From contig NZ_CABPSP010000003.1 in NCBI RefSeq assembly GCF_902459765.1, positions 310,001 through 374,000 of the forward strand: a DNA stretch of 64,000 nt, read 5' to 3'. Of the stretch, positions 56,428-64,000 are shown in pieces. Both the position numbers and the translations under genes were made by a program. The notes below the pieces were generated by a model. That model ran no database searches. It worked only from the letters and a program-made list of their open reading frames with translations, and was not told the origin of the DNA. Numbering within the stretch: position 1 is the stretch's first letter; every line of letters starts with the position of its first letter. This DNA comes from Pandoraea anapnoica. Its GTDB lineage: Bacteria > Pseudomonadota > Gammaproteobacteria > Burkholderiales > Burkholderiaceae.

Positions 56428-57735
56428 TCACGTATCGCCGTGAAACAGCAATCGCATGACGGTGTCGTTATCGACGGTTTCCCCGGAAAGCGTGCGGGCG
56501 AGCAACTCGCCGCCGACGACCGGTGGCGCAAAAATCATGTCCGGCTGCACGCGCTTCAGTTTGCTCAGGTGCTTGCTGTCGTTCACTGAGGCGATCGTGC
56601 GCACGGTCGGCGCGATCTCCTTTGCGGCAAGCACGATGAACGCATTTTCGGAATCGTCCGCCCGCAGTGCGAGCACGGCTTTGGCGTGTTCGATGCCGGC
56701 GTGGGTCAGCACGGTGTTGTCGCTGGCGTCGCCGTGCATGACGTCTGCTTCCTCAGGATAGGGATTGTCCACGCCGCTCGCGATGATGACCGTCACCGGC
56801 CAGCCGCGCTTGGTGAGTTCATGGTGGACGTTGACGGCCAGCGGCGAGGCACCGGCCACGATGAAGTGGTTCTTTCGTATCACGTGCGTGAATCTCCCGG
56901 CGAGAATTTTCTTGAGGTTGCCCCCGACGAGTGGGCCGATGACGACGGAGAGCGACGTCGCGAACACGCTGATCCCGAAGATGATGACCGACGCGGTGAA
57001 CAGGCGCGCGTCGGTCGATACCGGCACGATATCGCCGTAGCCGACCGTCGTCATCGTGACGATGGCGAAGTAGAACGCCGTGGCGAGATCGCCGACATTC
57101 GGCTTGAACTCGCGCCCCAGATACATCGTGCCGAACGTCGCGTAGATCACCAGGGCGAACACGGCCACCAGCGTGTAGAGCGTGGCGGCGGCGAAGCTGG
57201 CCCGGTCGAATTCGCGCCAATACCAGAGCAACAATCCGAAGCAGACGAGCGAGAGAACGAACGTCACGTCGAAGCGGATGTTGAGGTGGAAGTTGATGGC
57301 GGCGGCAAGCGCGAGCATGACCAGCGTGAAAGCCCACGCGGTGCGTGCGCGAATCACGAGTCCGCAGGACAGCGCGACGAGCGCCGTGCCGACGAGCGCA
57401 CGGGGAAGATGTGAGAAGTCAATGCGCTCAATGGCGTTCAGTCCGAACAGCAGTCGGGGCAGGTGTGTGGCTTCGATATGTTCGAGGGCGGAGAGGTCGC
57501 CGCGAACGAAGAGGTCGATGAGCAGCGAGCCGGGCACGCGCAGCAATACGGAGGCGACGAGCAGCAGGCCGTCGATGCCGACGAGTCCGGCAATCAGCAC
57601 GTGCCGGGGAACGAGTGACCCGAGAGGCGGCCGGTGCAGGGCACTACGCAGGGCAGACAGGGGCGAGTGCAGTTTCACGAGATCGGCGCTATTGGCGGGA
57701 TGTTGCGAGCAAGATAGTGTCACACTGGCGCACAT
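56428..57735 (-). CDS. Voltage-gated-type potassium channel with TrkA-N domain
   Basis: A roughly 435-residue membrane protein with about six helices. The selectivity filter TMTTVGYGDIVPVS lies in the expected pore loop, followed by an RCK/TrkA-N nucleotide-binding domain (NHFIVAGASPLAVNVHHELTKRG, DVMHGDASDNTVLTHAGIEHA). This is the Kch-like architecture. Starts at 57735 (ATG) or 57678 (GTG) are both possible; neither has a good ribosome site. It diverges from pgsA. Gating ligand and physiological role are unknown. Confidence 0.88.
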   Translation of the reverse strand: MCASVTLSCSQHPANSADLVKLHSPLSALRSALHRPPLGSLVPRHVLIAGLVGIDGLLLVASVLLRVPGSLLIDLFVRGDLSALEHIEATHLPRLLFGLNAIERIDFSHLPRALVGTALVALSCGLVIRARTAWAFTLVMLALAAAINFHLNIRFDVTFVLSLVCFGLLLWYWREFDRASFAAATLYTLVAVFALVIYATFGTMYLGREFKPNVGDLATAFYFAIVTMTTVGYGDIVPVSTDARLFTASVIIFGISVFATSLSVVIGPLVGGNLKKILAGRFTHVIRKNHFIVAGASPLAVNVHHELTKRGWPVTVIIASGVDNPYPEEADVMHGDASDNTVLTHAGIEHAKAVLALRADDSENAFIVLAAKEIAPTVRTIASVNDSKHLSKLKRVQPDMIFAPPVVGGELLARTLSGETVDNDTVMRLLFHGDT

Positions 57736-57850
57736 GTCAACAGGCGTGCGGTGCCGCGGCCTTGTCGCTACGGGGCAGACACGGCACAATGCGGGTCTGG
57801 TACGGCTGCCGAGTGCGCCGTGTGTCGACGTTTGCCGAACTCATGCTGCC

Positions 57851-58444
57851 ATGCCTTTCAATGTCCCCATATTCCTGACCTGGCTTCGGATCGTGCTGAT
57901 CCCGCTGGTCGTCGGCGTCTACTATTTGCCGACGACGTGGTTGTCGTCCGTCGAGATGAACTGGGTGGCGTGCGCGGTGTTTGTGCTGGCGGCGCTGACC
58001 GACTGGTTTGACGGGTTTCTGGCACGCCGCTGGAATCAGACATCGGCATTCGGCGCGTTTCTGGACCCGGTGGCGGACAAGCTGATGGTGGCGGCGGCGC
58101 TGCTGATGCTGTTGCAGATGGGGCGGATCAACGCGCTGGTGGCGCTCATCATCATCGGACGGGAAATCACGATTTCGGCGCTGCGGGAGTGGATGGCGCA
58201 GATTGGCGCGTCGCGCAGCGTGGCGGTGCATCAGTTGGGCAAGATCAAGACGGCGGCGCAGATGGTGGCGATTCCGTTGTTGCTGTTCAACGGCACGGTG
58301 GCGTGGAATGGGTTGCGTTTCGACTCGCGATTCTGGGGTACGTGGCTGATTTACGTGGCAGCAGTTCTCACGTTGTGGTCGATGCTGTATTATTTGCGCC
58401 GCGCGTGGCCGCAGATTCGTGAGCGTGGCGGCGCACAGATGTGA
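57851..58444 (+). CDS. pgsA: CDP-diacylglycerol-glycerol-3-phosphate 3-phosphatidyltransferase PgsA
   Basis: A 197-residue multi-pass membrane enzyme for phosphatidylglycerol synthesis. The CDP-alcohol phosphotransferase motif is intact across LTDWFDGFLARRWNQTSAFG and AFLDPVADKL (three catalytic aspartates after the DG pair). MPFNVPIFLTWLRI at 57851 is the family start. It lies just upstream of tRNA genes, as in E. coli where pgsA and glyW-cysT are neighbours. Confidence 0.97.
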   Translation: MPFNVPIFLTWLRIVLIPLVVGVYYLPTTWLSSVEMNWVACAVFVLAALTDWFDGFLARRWNQTSAFGAFLDPVADKLMVAAALLMLLQMGRINALVALIIIGREITISALREWMAQIGASRSVAVHQLGKIKTAAQMVAIPLLLFNGTVAWNGLRFDSRFWGTWLIYVAAVLTLWSMLYYLRRAWPQIRERGGAQM

Positions 58445-58527
58445 GCGTAAGTCTCTGAATATGCGGGAAGTGCGCGGGATCTGTGCGGTGAAGGAGAAAA
58501 AACTTCACAAATTTTCAGTGCGGGTGC

Positions 58528-58556
58528 TTGACACTGAATCGTCGTTTAGACATAAT
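58528..58556 (+). promoter_or_regulatory. Sigma-70 promoter of the tRNA-Gly/Gly/Cys cluster
   Basis: Exact TTGACA (58528-58533) and CATAAT (58551-58556) with a 17-base spacer, about 77 bases before the first tRNA. Confidence 0.85.
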
Positions 58557-58632
58557 CTCCTTCTCGCTGCTACGGCGTTAGCCCGGCAGCGAAGTTTTTA
58601 GAAGTTGATGGATTGGTAGTACGCATGACAAT

Positions 58633-58708
58633 GCGGGAGTAGCTCAGTTGGTAGAGCGCAACCTTGCCAAGGTTGAGGTCGCGAGTTCGAGACTCGTCTC
58701 CCGCTCCA
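58633..58708 (+). tRNA. tRNA-Gly (GCC), copy 1
   Basis: A 76-base cloverleaf with encoded CCA, acceptor GCGGGAG paired with CTCCCGC, anticodon GCC in loop TTGCCAA. Confidence 0.97.
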
Positions 58709-58756
58709 GTTTTCACACTGGACATTGAGTGAGTGATCCTTGGTGTTCGGTGTCAT

Positions 58757-58832
58757 GCGGGAGTAGCTCAGTTGGTAGAGCGCAACCTTGCCAAGGTTGA
58801 GGTCGCGAGTTCGAGACTCGTCTCCCGCTCCA
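58757..58832 (+). tRNA. tRNA-Gly (GCC), copy 2
   Basis: Sequence identical to copy 1 over all 76 bases, 48 bases downstream. Same anticodon GCC and encoded CCA. Confidence 0.97.
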
Positions 58833-58948
58833 AATCCAGAGGGAAGCCTGACTTCCCTTTTTATTTGCCGAAAAGCCCACGGCGATCGATCCGACGGGCG
58901 CCCTCGATGGCAACAGCGAGTGGTTACAATGCGGCAGCATGTCTCGAT

Positions 58949-59022
58949 GGCGGGATAGCAAAATGGTTATGCAGCGGCCTGCAAAGCCGTTTACGTCGGT
59001 TCGATTCCGTCTCCCGCCTCCA
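58949..59022 (+). tRNA. tRNA-Cys (GCA)
   Basis: A 74-base cloverleaf with acceptor GGCGGGA/TCCCGCC, anticodon GCA in loop CTGCAAA, and encoded CCA. Last tRNA of the cluster. Confidence 0.96.
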
Positions 59023-59028
59023 AAATTC

Positions 59029-59060
59029 AAAAGCCCTGACTTGTCAGGGCTTTTTCTTTT
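59029..59060 (+). terminator. Terminator of the tRNA cluster
   Basis: AAAAGCCCTGA-CTTG-TCAGGGCTTTT followed by T-rich sequence, seven bases after tRNA-Cys. Confidence 0.92.
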
Positions 59061-59129
59061 TCTGCGTCGGTTTTCTCGTCCTCAAACATCCTCTCGGGCG
59101 CAATACAACCGGCAGGCCCCGGTCCGACT

Positions 59130-59915
59130 TCACAACACCATCGCACGCATGATCCGGCCGGTCGCTTCGTCGGCCGGGTAGAACGCTTCGAGCGCCAGCT
59201 CGGCGAGCGTCACATCCACGGGGGTGCCGAATACCGTGGTCGTGCTGAAGAACGACAGCAGACCCTCGTTCATGCGCAACTGCATCGGCACGAAAATGTT
59301 CGCCGTGGGCGGTACCGCCGGTGCAGGCCTGCGCTCTGCCACGGGATACGCTTTCAACTCCTCGTACAACTCGCCTAGCGTGGCGTCGCCGCTCGCGTGA
59401 ATTTGCTGACGCAGGCGATGCAGCAGATGCGCGCGCCATTCCGGCAGATTGGCGATGCGCGACGCGAGACCGTCGGGGTGCAGCGACAGGCGCAGCACAT
59501 TCACGGCACCGCTCAGCAACGACGGGTCGACGCCCGCGAGCAGCGGCATCACCGCGCGGTTTGCCGCGAGCAGCGTCCAATGTCGGTCGACGGCCAGTGC
59601 CGGATACGGCTCATGACCATCGAGCACACGTTGGACGGCTTCCCGGGCGACGCTCATGTCGGGGGCGTCGAACGCGCGCGCCTCGAAGCGGGGCGCAAAG
59701 CCCGCCGCGACAAGCAGCGCGTTGCGCTCACGCAGTGGAATGTCCAGCGCTTGCGCGAGATGCAGGAGCATCTCGCGGCTGGGTTGCGCGCGGCCCGTCT
59801 CCACAAAGCTCAAATGGCGGGTGGAAATCTCGGCTTCCAGCGCGAGATCAAGCTGGCTCATGCGTCGACGCTGACGCCAGTCGCGCAACAGGGTTCCGAT
59901 AGCAGGTGTCGTCAT
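59130..59915 (-). CDS. XRE-family regulator with MmyB-like ligand domain
   Basis: A 261-residue regulator. A helix-turn-helix covers about residues 8-62 (GTLLRDWRQRRRMSQLDLALEAEISTRHLSFVETGR), followed by an MmyB-like ligand-binding domain (YPALAVDRHWTLLAANRAVMPLL, LRLSLHPDGLASRIANLPEW). Such proteins often control a neighbouring oxidoreductase or efflux gene, but none lies beside it here; the upstream gene is a small unknown membrane protein in the opposite direction, which may be its target. Ligand unknown. Confidence 0.88.
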   Translation of the reverse strand: MTTPAIGTLLRDWRQRRRMSQLDLALEAEISTRHLSFVETGRAQPSREMLLHLAQALDIPLRERNALLVAAGFAPRFEARAFDAPDMSVAREAVQRVLDGHEPYPALAVDRHWTLLAANRAVMPLLAGVDPSLLSGAVNVLRLSLHPDGLASRIANLPEWRAHLLHRLRQQIHASGDATLGELYEELKAYPVAERRPAPAVPPTANIFVPMQLRMNEGLLSFFSTTTVFGTPVDVTLAELALEAFYPADEATGRIMRAMVL

Positions 59916-60085
59916 GACGCGCAGTATGGGCGGTTGGAGGAAGGGCAGCCATTACCTCGCAGGTAATCGACGGTGCGTCGCGCAATCGAGAAGATTATAG
60001 CCAGCGAGACACGATGTCTCGTCATCCTGAGCAACGCCGCCATGGGCACGTTGCCAGGATCGGACCCACTCCAATGGAGGTCATC

Positions 60086-60544
60086 ATGATGTCATCCCGT
60101 CAGTCCTCGCCTGAGGCTTCGCGTCACAACTCGCATCATTCGCTTCATTCCTCCTCCCGCGCTTCGATGCTTGCCCGCGTCATGCTCGCCGACGCGCTGG
60201 TGAGCGGTGCCGTCGGGCTGTTGCAGGTACTTGCTGCGGTCCCGCTGGCGGGGCTGCTGGACCTGCCCGCCGTCGGACTGCGCGTCACGGGCCTTGTCCT
60301 GCTTGTCTACGGGGCGGCGCTCGTCTGGCTGGTGCGACGTACCGCGTTACCCGCTGGGGCAGCGTGGACGGTCATCGGCATCAACGTGATCTGGGCACTC
60401 GATTGCGCCTTGTTGCTGGCATCGGACTGGATCGCACCCAACGGGCTAGGCATGGCCTTCATCGGTATCCAGATCGCCACCGTGTTGATGTTCGCCGAAC
60501 TGACGTTCATCGGACTTCGCCGCCGTCGGCAGGTGTCTGTCTGA
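60086..60544 (+). CDS. Small four-helix membrane protein of unknown function
   Basis: A 152-residue protein. A polar Ser/His-rich N-terminus of about 30 residues precedes four hydrophobic segments (around residues 33-55, 60-80, 88-108, 112-135). A GGAGG site lies five bases before the ATG at 60086, supporting translation; an adjacent ATG at 60089 is possible. I do not recognise the family. It diverges from the MmyB-type regulator, which may control it. Confidence 0.7.
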   Translation: MMSSRQSSPEASRHNSHHSLHSSSRASMLARVMLADALVSGAVGLLQVLAAVPLAGLLDLPAVGLRVTGLVLLVYGAALVWLVRRTALPAGAAWTVIGINVIWALDCALLLASDWIAPNGLGMAFIGIQIATVLMFAELTFIGLRRRRQVSV

Positions 60545-60655
60545 TGGGGTTGGGGCCCCCGCGATGTCACGAATTCACTGTTATTCGATAACGGCGGGGG
60601 TAGTCGGTATTACTATCGTCAGAATTGATCCAGACTTCGGAAATCGACGACAGAC

Positions 60656-61309
60656 ATGACCGACAAAAGGCTGTTTTATTACCCGAGCAACGCCAGCATG
60701 GCCCCTCACATTGTTCTGGAGGAAATCGGCCAGCCATTCGAATTGGTGTTGGTAGATCGCAATCACAATGAACACAAGTCAGCCGAATATCTGCGCTTGA
60801 ATCCCAACGGATTGATTCCGGTGTTGGCCGATGGTGGCATGGTGTTGTATGAGACGGCCGCTATCTGCCTGCATCTTGCGGACACGGCGCCTGAAAGCGA
60901 GTTGGCACCCAAGCTGGCAACGCCGGAGCGTGCCGAGTTTTACAAGTGGCTCATGTGGCTGACGAACACGCTTCAGTCGGCATTGATTGTCTATTTCTAC
61001 CCGGAGCGCTGGGTGGACGTTGGCAACGTGGCGGGTGTGGATCAAGTGCGGGCGCACGCTGAGTCGAAGATCGGCACTTTGCTTGAGCAGTTGGAGCAGC
61101 AACTTCAGTCGAGCGGCGGCCCATGGCTACTGGGCAACCAATACTCGATCCTCGATCCTTACGCATTCATGCTCTGCCGGTGGACAAGAGGCTTCAAGAA
61201 TCCGGCTCGCGAGCGTGCGCTGCTCGGTCAGTATTTGCAGCGGATGCTCGTACGCCCTGCGGTTCAACGCGTGTTGAAAACTGAGGGGCTGGCTGCGCCA
61301 TTCGTCTGA
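60656..61309 (+). CDS. Glutathione S-transferase family protein
   Basis: A 217-residue GST-fold protein. The thioredoxin-like N-domain reads KRLFYYPSNASMAPHIVLEEIG with the conserved LNPNGLIPVLADGGMVLYETAAI containing the cis-proline and the ES/ET glutathione-binding pair. The C-terminal helical domain carries GGPWLLGNQYSILDPYAFML. It probably conjugates or isomerises small electrophiles with glutathione; the substrate is unknown. No obvious operon partner. Confidence 0.9.
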   Translation: MTDKRLFYYPSNASMAPHIVLEEIGQPFELVLVDRNHNEHKSAEYLRLNPNGLIPVLADGGMVLYETAAICLHLADTAPESELAPKLATPERAEFYKWLMWLTNTLQSALIVYFYPERWVDVGNVAGVDQVRAHAESKIGTLLEQLEQQLQSSGGPWLLGNQYSILDPYAFMLCRWTRGFKNPARERALLGQYLQRMLVRPAVQRVLKTEGLAAPFV

Positions 61310-61445
61310 GCCAAAGTTTCGTGGGGTATGCGAAGATCCGGATCGTCTGCGGTCGGGGAAGTTGCCGCAGCGAATTCCAATCACCAACAACTGAAATCAC
61401 CGACGTCGTCTGGCGTCGTCAAAATCGTCGGTCATACTAAAAATA

Positions 61446-62237
61446 ATGAATCATTCCGATCGGGCCATATTGGCGGGTTGTCTGTGCATGTTCAGTGCCA
61501 TATCGACGCTTCCGGCGTTGTACTGGATTTTTGCATCCGAACAGGGGCGAGCTGCCGGGCTGTTCCCGGGTTCGACGCTTTCGGTCAGCTGGCAGTGGGC
61601 GCTCGTCGCGTTGGGTGCCTGTTGGAGTGCCGTCTGTGCCATCGCGCTCATGCAACGCTATGCCTGGGCGAAGACGCTGTTGATCCTTCAAGTGATTTCC
61701 AGTTCTGCGTTGACGTGGTTCATCGGGAAGAGCGGGCCGATGACCCATCTGTCGACGCTTCTGGTCGCGGTCCTGCCGTTATTGATCGTTCTGCGTGTGC
61801 CGATTGAGCGCGTCAGGGAATGGCGTTCGAGGACGATGACGCAGCAGATTCGACGCATCTTCGGACTGTGCGCCTATGGTTTTTCCATCGCGTTGATGTT
61901 CCTGATCCTGATGGCACTATTCAGCGGCACATCCGCGACAGCCAATACGATGGCGACGACCAGTACGACAGCTATCAGCGTCGTTGTCGTCGCGCTGTTG
62001 ATCATGCTGTTTGGCGGCGTCGTTTGGGGCGACAGAAGTGCGGCACGCAGAGCCGCAGGTTTGTCACTGATCGCACTCGCGATTTTCATGGTGGTGCAGT
62101 GCGTAATGGCCGCTGCCTATGTTCGTGAGTACGCGCCGCAAGCACCAAGCCTGTTGCACTGGTCGGAGACGCTCCCCATGTTGCTCTTTCTGGCGATGAC
62201 GGGTTTCACCGTGCGCAGAATGGTGCGAGAGAGGTAA
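61446..62237 (+). CDS. Multi-pass membrane protein of unknown function
   Basis: A 263-residue protein with about seven hydrophobic segments (near residues 8-30, 48-68, 75-95, 100-118, 142-165, 180-200, 212-235). A short cytoplasmic-looking RVREWRSRTMTQQIRR loop is in the middle. I do not recognise a family or motif. The gene is preceded by an AT-rich patch and stands alone between the GST-like gene and the converging lipocalin-like gene. Coding is supported by length and consistent hydrophobic periodicity. Confidence 0.7.
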   Translation: MNHSDRAILAGCLCMFSAISTLPALYWIFASEQGRAAGLFPGSTLSVSWQWALVALGACWSAVCAIALMQRYAWAKTLLILQVISSSALTWFIGKSGPMTHLSTLLVAVLPLLIVLRVPIERVREWRSRTMTQQIRRIFGLCAYGFSIALMFLILMALFSGTSATANTMATTSTTAISVVVVALLIMLFGGVVWGDRSAARRAAGLSLIALAIFMVVQCVMAAAYVREYAPQAPSLLHWSETLPMLLFLAMTGFTVRRMVRER

Positions 62238-62302
62238 CGAAGACGCCCGCAAACGAACTGCGCGACTGACAGCGCAGTTGTCTCCCCCGCTCAGACCCTC
62301 CG

Positions 62303-62821
62303 TCAGTCCACGCGTTGCCAGACAGAGATCGGCACGTCTCCGTTCGGACGCGGCGTCACGCGGTAGCTCAGCTCACCACCCTTGAGTTCGTAATTGCGCT
62401 TCTGCTGTTCTCCCTCCCAGTTGGGGAAAGATGCGTTATGGATGTGGAACGTCAGCGTGCCGTCGGCCGGATCGATGCTGATCGTGCCCGTATGAGTGCT
62501 GGAGCCCATGACCGCTGCCTTGTACTCGGCGGGCGTCCCCGCACTCTTGTCGCCCGACGCGAATTTGGGCCGCTCCGCCTTGAAGATTTGCAGAGAGTAG
62601 TTTCCCTTCGCGTCGATGACCAGCAGGCCCTTGGGCGCCGCGCCATAGTCGCGTGCGAGAGAGCCGTCCGGATGCTGGACGTCTGCCGCGACCAATGTCC
62701 ATGTGCCCGCGAGTGACGGCGCAACCGTCGGCGTCGCGGCGTGTGAGCCCGCCGCCAATATCGTGCACACCGAGAAGACTGCGCCGAGCATGCCGCGCTT
62801 AAGCATCGTCTGACCATTCAT
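62303..62821 (-). CDS. Secreted lipocalin-like protein
   Basis: A 172-residue protein with a signal peptide (residues about 1-28, ending GSHAA). The mature part opens with LAGTWTLVAADVQHPDGS and contains AAPKGLLVIDAKGNYSLQIF, the pattern of the lipocalin-like (Lipocalin_5) family, then AGTPAEYKAAVMGSSTHTGT. Ligand and function are unknown. I start at 62821 (MNGQTMLKR) because it places the signal peptide correctly. It diverges from the LysR gene, 166 bases away, and may be its target. Confidence 0.83.
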   Translation of the reverse strand: MNGQTMLKRGMLGAVFSVCTILAAGSHAATPTVAPSLAGTWTLVAADVQHPDGSLARDYGAAPKGLLVIDAKGNYSLQIFKAERPKFASGDKSAGTPAEYKAAVMGSSTHTGTISIDPADGTLTFHIHNASFPNWEGEQQKRNYELKGGELSYRVTPRPNGDVPISVWQRVD

Positions 62822-62987
62822 AACGTGATATCTCCGAGACCGGAAGGAGGTGAGAGGGATGGCCGGGGTGGACACGCGCAAATCGTGCGAGGCACGCGGA
62901 TCAGCCCGCCACAGTCACCGATGATAGCCAGATGAACGATGCAGTGAATGCGATAATTCGGCATCAACGCTTCAGAGAAACTGAATA

Positions 62988-63863
62988 ATGACGATCCCGA
63001 ATCTCGACATGGATGCCCTGCGGACATTCCTCGCGACTCAGCAATTGGGCAGTCTGAATCGTGCAGCCGATCGCGTTGGACGTTCGCAATCGGCTGTCAG
63101 TCAACAGATGCGCAAGCTCGAAGCGCAGGTCGGTCAGCCACTGTTTCGTCGACAAGGGCGAGGCTTGATGCTTACCGACGCGGGCGAACTGATCCTCTCC
63201 TATGCGAACCGCATTCTCGATCTCAATGACGAAGCCGTTCGCGCGGTTCGCGGGGCGTCGGTCGAAGGTGTGGTGCGCTTCGGTCTGCCTGGCGACTTCG
63301 CGGAAACGTGGTTACCGGCGGCGCTTGGGCAATTCAAGAAGACGCATCCGGGGGTGCGCGTTGAAGTTGCCGTCGAACGCAACGGCGTGTTGCTTGAACG
63401 GCTGGACCGAGGGGAACTCGACCTCGTTCTCGTGATGGGGAACGAAAGCCGGTCCGATGCCGAGCCTCTCGCCATGTTGCCGATGACATGGATCGGACCT
63501 GTCGGTGTCGACGTAGCGCTGACGCCAGGCATTGCGTTGGACCTCGCGCTGTACAACCCGCCGTGTTTCTTTCGTCGCGCGGGCATCGAAGCGCTCGATG
63601 CCGCAGGCATTTCGTGGCGACTGGCATACACGACGGCGAGTCTTCAGAGCCTCTGGTCGGGTGTCGCCGCAGGACTTGGCATCACATTGAGAACGGCAGC
63701 CGGTCTGCCGTCGTCGTTAAAGCGGCTTGGCGCAAAAGAGGGCCTGCCGCCGCTACCGTCGGTGGCGCTTTGCCTGCATGCGGGTCATCGGGACACGCCA
63801 CCCGCATTGGCGCAGCTAAAGCGTGTGGTGACGGAATGCGCCAGCGCGAACCTCGCCGTCTAA
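62988..63863 (+). CDS. LysR-family transcriptional regulator
   Basis: A 291-residue LysR protein. The helix-turn-helix is at the N-terminus (LRTFLATQQLGSLNRAADRVGRSQSAVSQQMRKLEAQVG), followed by a normal substrate-binding domain from VRFGLPGDFAETWLP onward. It diverges from the secreted lipocalin-like gene. The inducer cannot be read from sequence. Confidence 0.92.
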   Translation: MTIPNLDMDALRTFLATQQLGSLNRAADRVGRSQSAVSQQMRKLEAQVGQPLFRRQGRGLMLTDAGELILSYANRILDLNDEAVRAVRGASVEGVVRFGLPGDFAETWLPAALGQFKKTHPGVRVEVAVERNGVLLERLDRGELDLVLVMGNESRSDAEPLAMLPMTWIGPVGVDVALTPGIALDLALYNPPCFFRRAGIEALDAAGISWRLAYTTASLQSLWSGVAAGLGITLRTAAGLPSSLKRLGAKEGLPPLPSVALCLHAGHRDTPPALAQLKRVVTECASANLAV

Positions 63864-63912
63864 GAGGGCAACGTCGCGACGTTCGCGCTCCTCACTGCAG
63901 CACAGTTTCTGC

Positions 63913-64000
63913 GTGGCCGCACGCGTCGTCAAAGCGCTGGATAAACTCGAAACCATGCTGCAACCCACGCAGGGCGATAATCCTGCTGACTTCGATTACG
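63913..64000 (+). pseudogene. Fragment of an HD-domain (YfbR-like) hydrolase gene lacking its 5' part
   Basis: The frame from 63913 reads VAARVVKALDKLETML then QPTQGDNPADFDY up to the window edge. From memory this matches the middle-to-late part of HD_3 family phosphohydrolases, where a segment like EARAVKALDKLETILQ with a trailing NPPDFDY occurs. The 49 bases between the lysR stop and this point cannot hold the missing HD residues, so the 5' half is absent. The rest lies beyond the window. Confidence 0.5.

Noticed and set aside
1-64000. CRISPR arrays, insertion sequences, prophage or integrase genes
   Set aside because: No regularly spaced repeats, transposase, integrase or phage structural gene was seen on either strand.

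Overview
The window looks like chromosomal DNA of a high-GC betaproteobacterium of the Burkholderiaceae, with Pandoraea as my best guess. The reasons are the long Burkholderiales-type housekeeping run (yceD-rpmF-plsX-fabHDG-acpP-fabF-rpoE-rseAB-degP-lepAB-rnc-era-recO-pdxJ-acpS-nagZ), an arginine-type EF-P beside its rhamnosyltransferase EarP, and the divergent rne/rluC pair. The genus is inferred from gene order and protein flavour, not from any search. I saw no insertion sequence, prophage, CRISPR array or rRNA.

Layout. 1-2655 (minus): a CorC-type membrane protein cut by the window edge, a LysR regulator, a YgiD-type extradiol dioxygenase and a DoxX protein, led by a promoter with a dyad centred near -65. 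2913-8035: glycolate oxidase glcDEF (minus) facing its GntR-type regulator GlcC (plus) across a palindrome-rich gap. 8036-9040: a 1-kb stretch without genes, with an AT-rich interleaved palindrome and a GC-rich structured segment in front of an OxlT-like carrier. 10541-10778: two tRNA-Asn genes. 10883-17804: FdxA ferredoxin, PncB, a lone LutC, an ArsB/NhaD-type transporter, a 2-hydroxyacid dehydrogenase and RmuC. 17915-23041 (minus): an SSAT-like acetyltransferase, a small membrane protein, and molybdenum-cofactor genes moeA, mobA and moaA with an unknown secreted protein between mobA and moaA. 23393-26641: rne, divergent from rluC, a HAD phosphatase, a Rieske protein and a signal-peptide-peptidase-like protease. 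30577-31916 (minus): an RsmI-like methyltransferase and Maf.

32093-51763 (plus) is the large housekeeping block: ribosomal protein L32, fatty-acid synthesis, the envelope-stress sigma-E system with its anti-sigma pair and periplasmic protease, then translation, RNA-processing, repair and cofactor genes. 51889-53838 (minus) holds efp and earP. uvrC, a potassium channel, pgsA and a tRNA-Gly/Gly/Cys cluster follow. The last 5 kb is more accessory: an MmyB-type regulator, two unrecognised membrane proteins, a glutathione transferase-like protein, a secreted lipocalin-like protein, a LysR regulator and what looks like a 5'-truncated HD-domain gene at the right edge.

Taken together, the left quarter has a loose hydroxy-acid theme (glycolate oxidation, oxalate/formate exchange, lactate-type LutC, glyoxylate-reductase-like enzyme), while the right half is core cell biology. 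I did not find a convincing new multi-gene system. The best leads are cis-elements (2813-2835, 7004-7085, 8339-8368, 8730-8970, 11469-11538, 27194-27244), the unknown secreted protein in the molybdenum-cofactor cluster, the long disordered additions on UvrC, RecO and RNase III, and the HD remnant.
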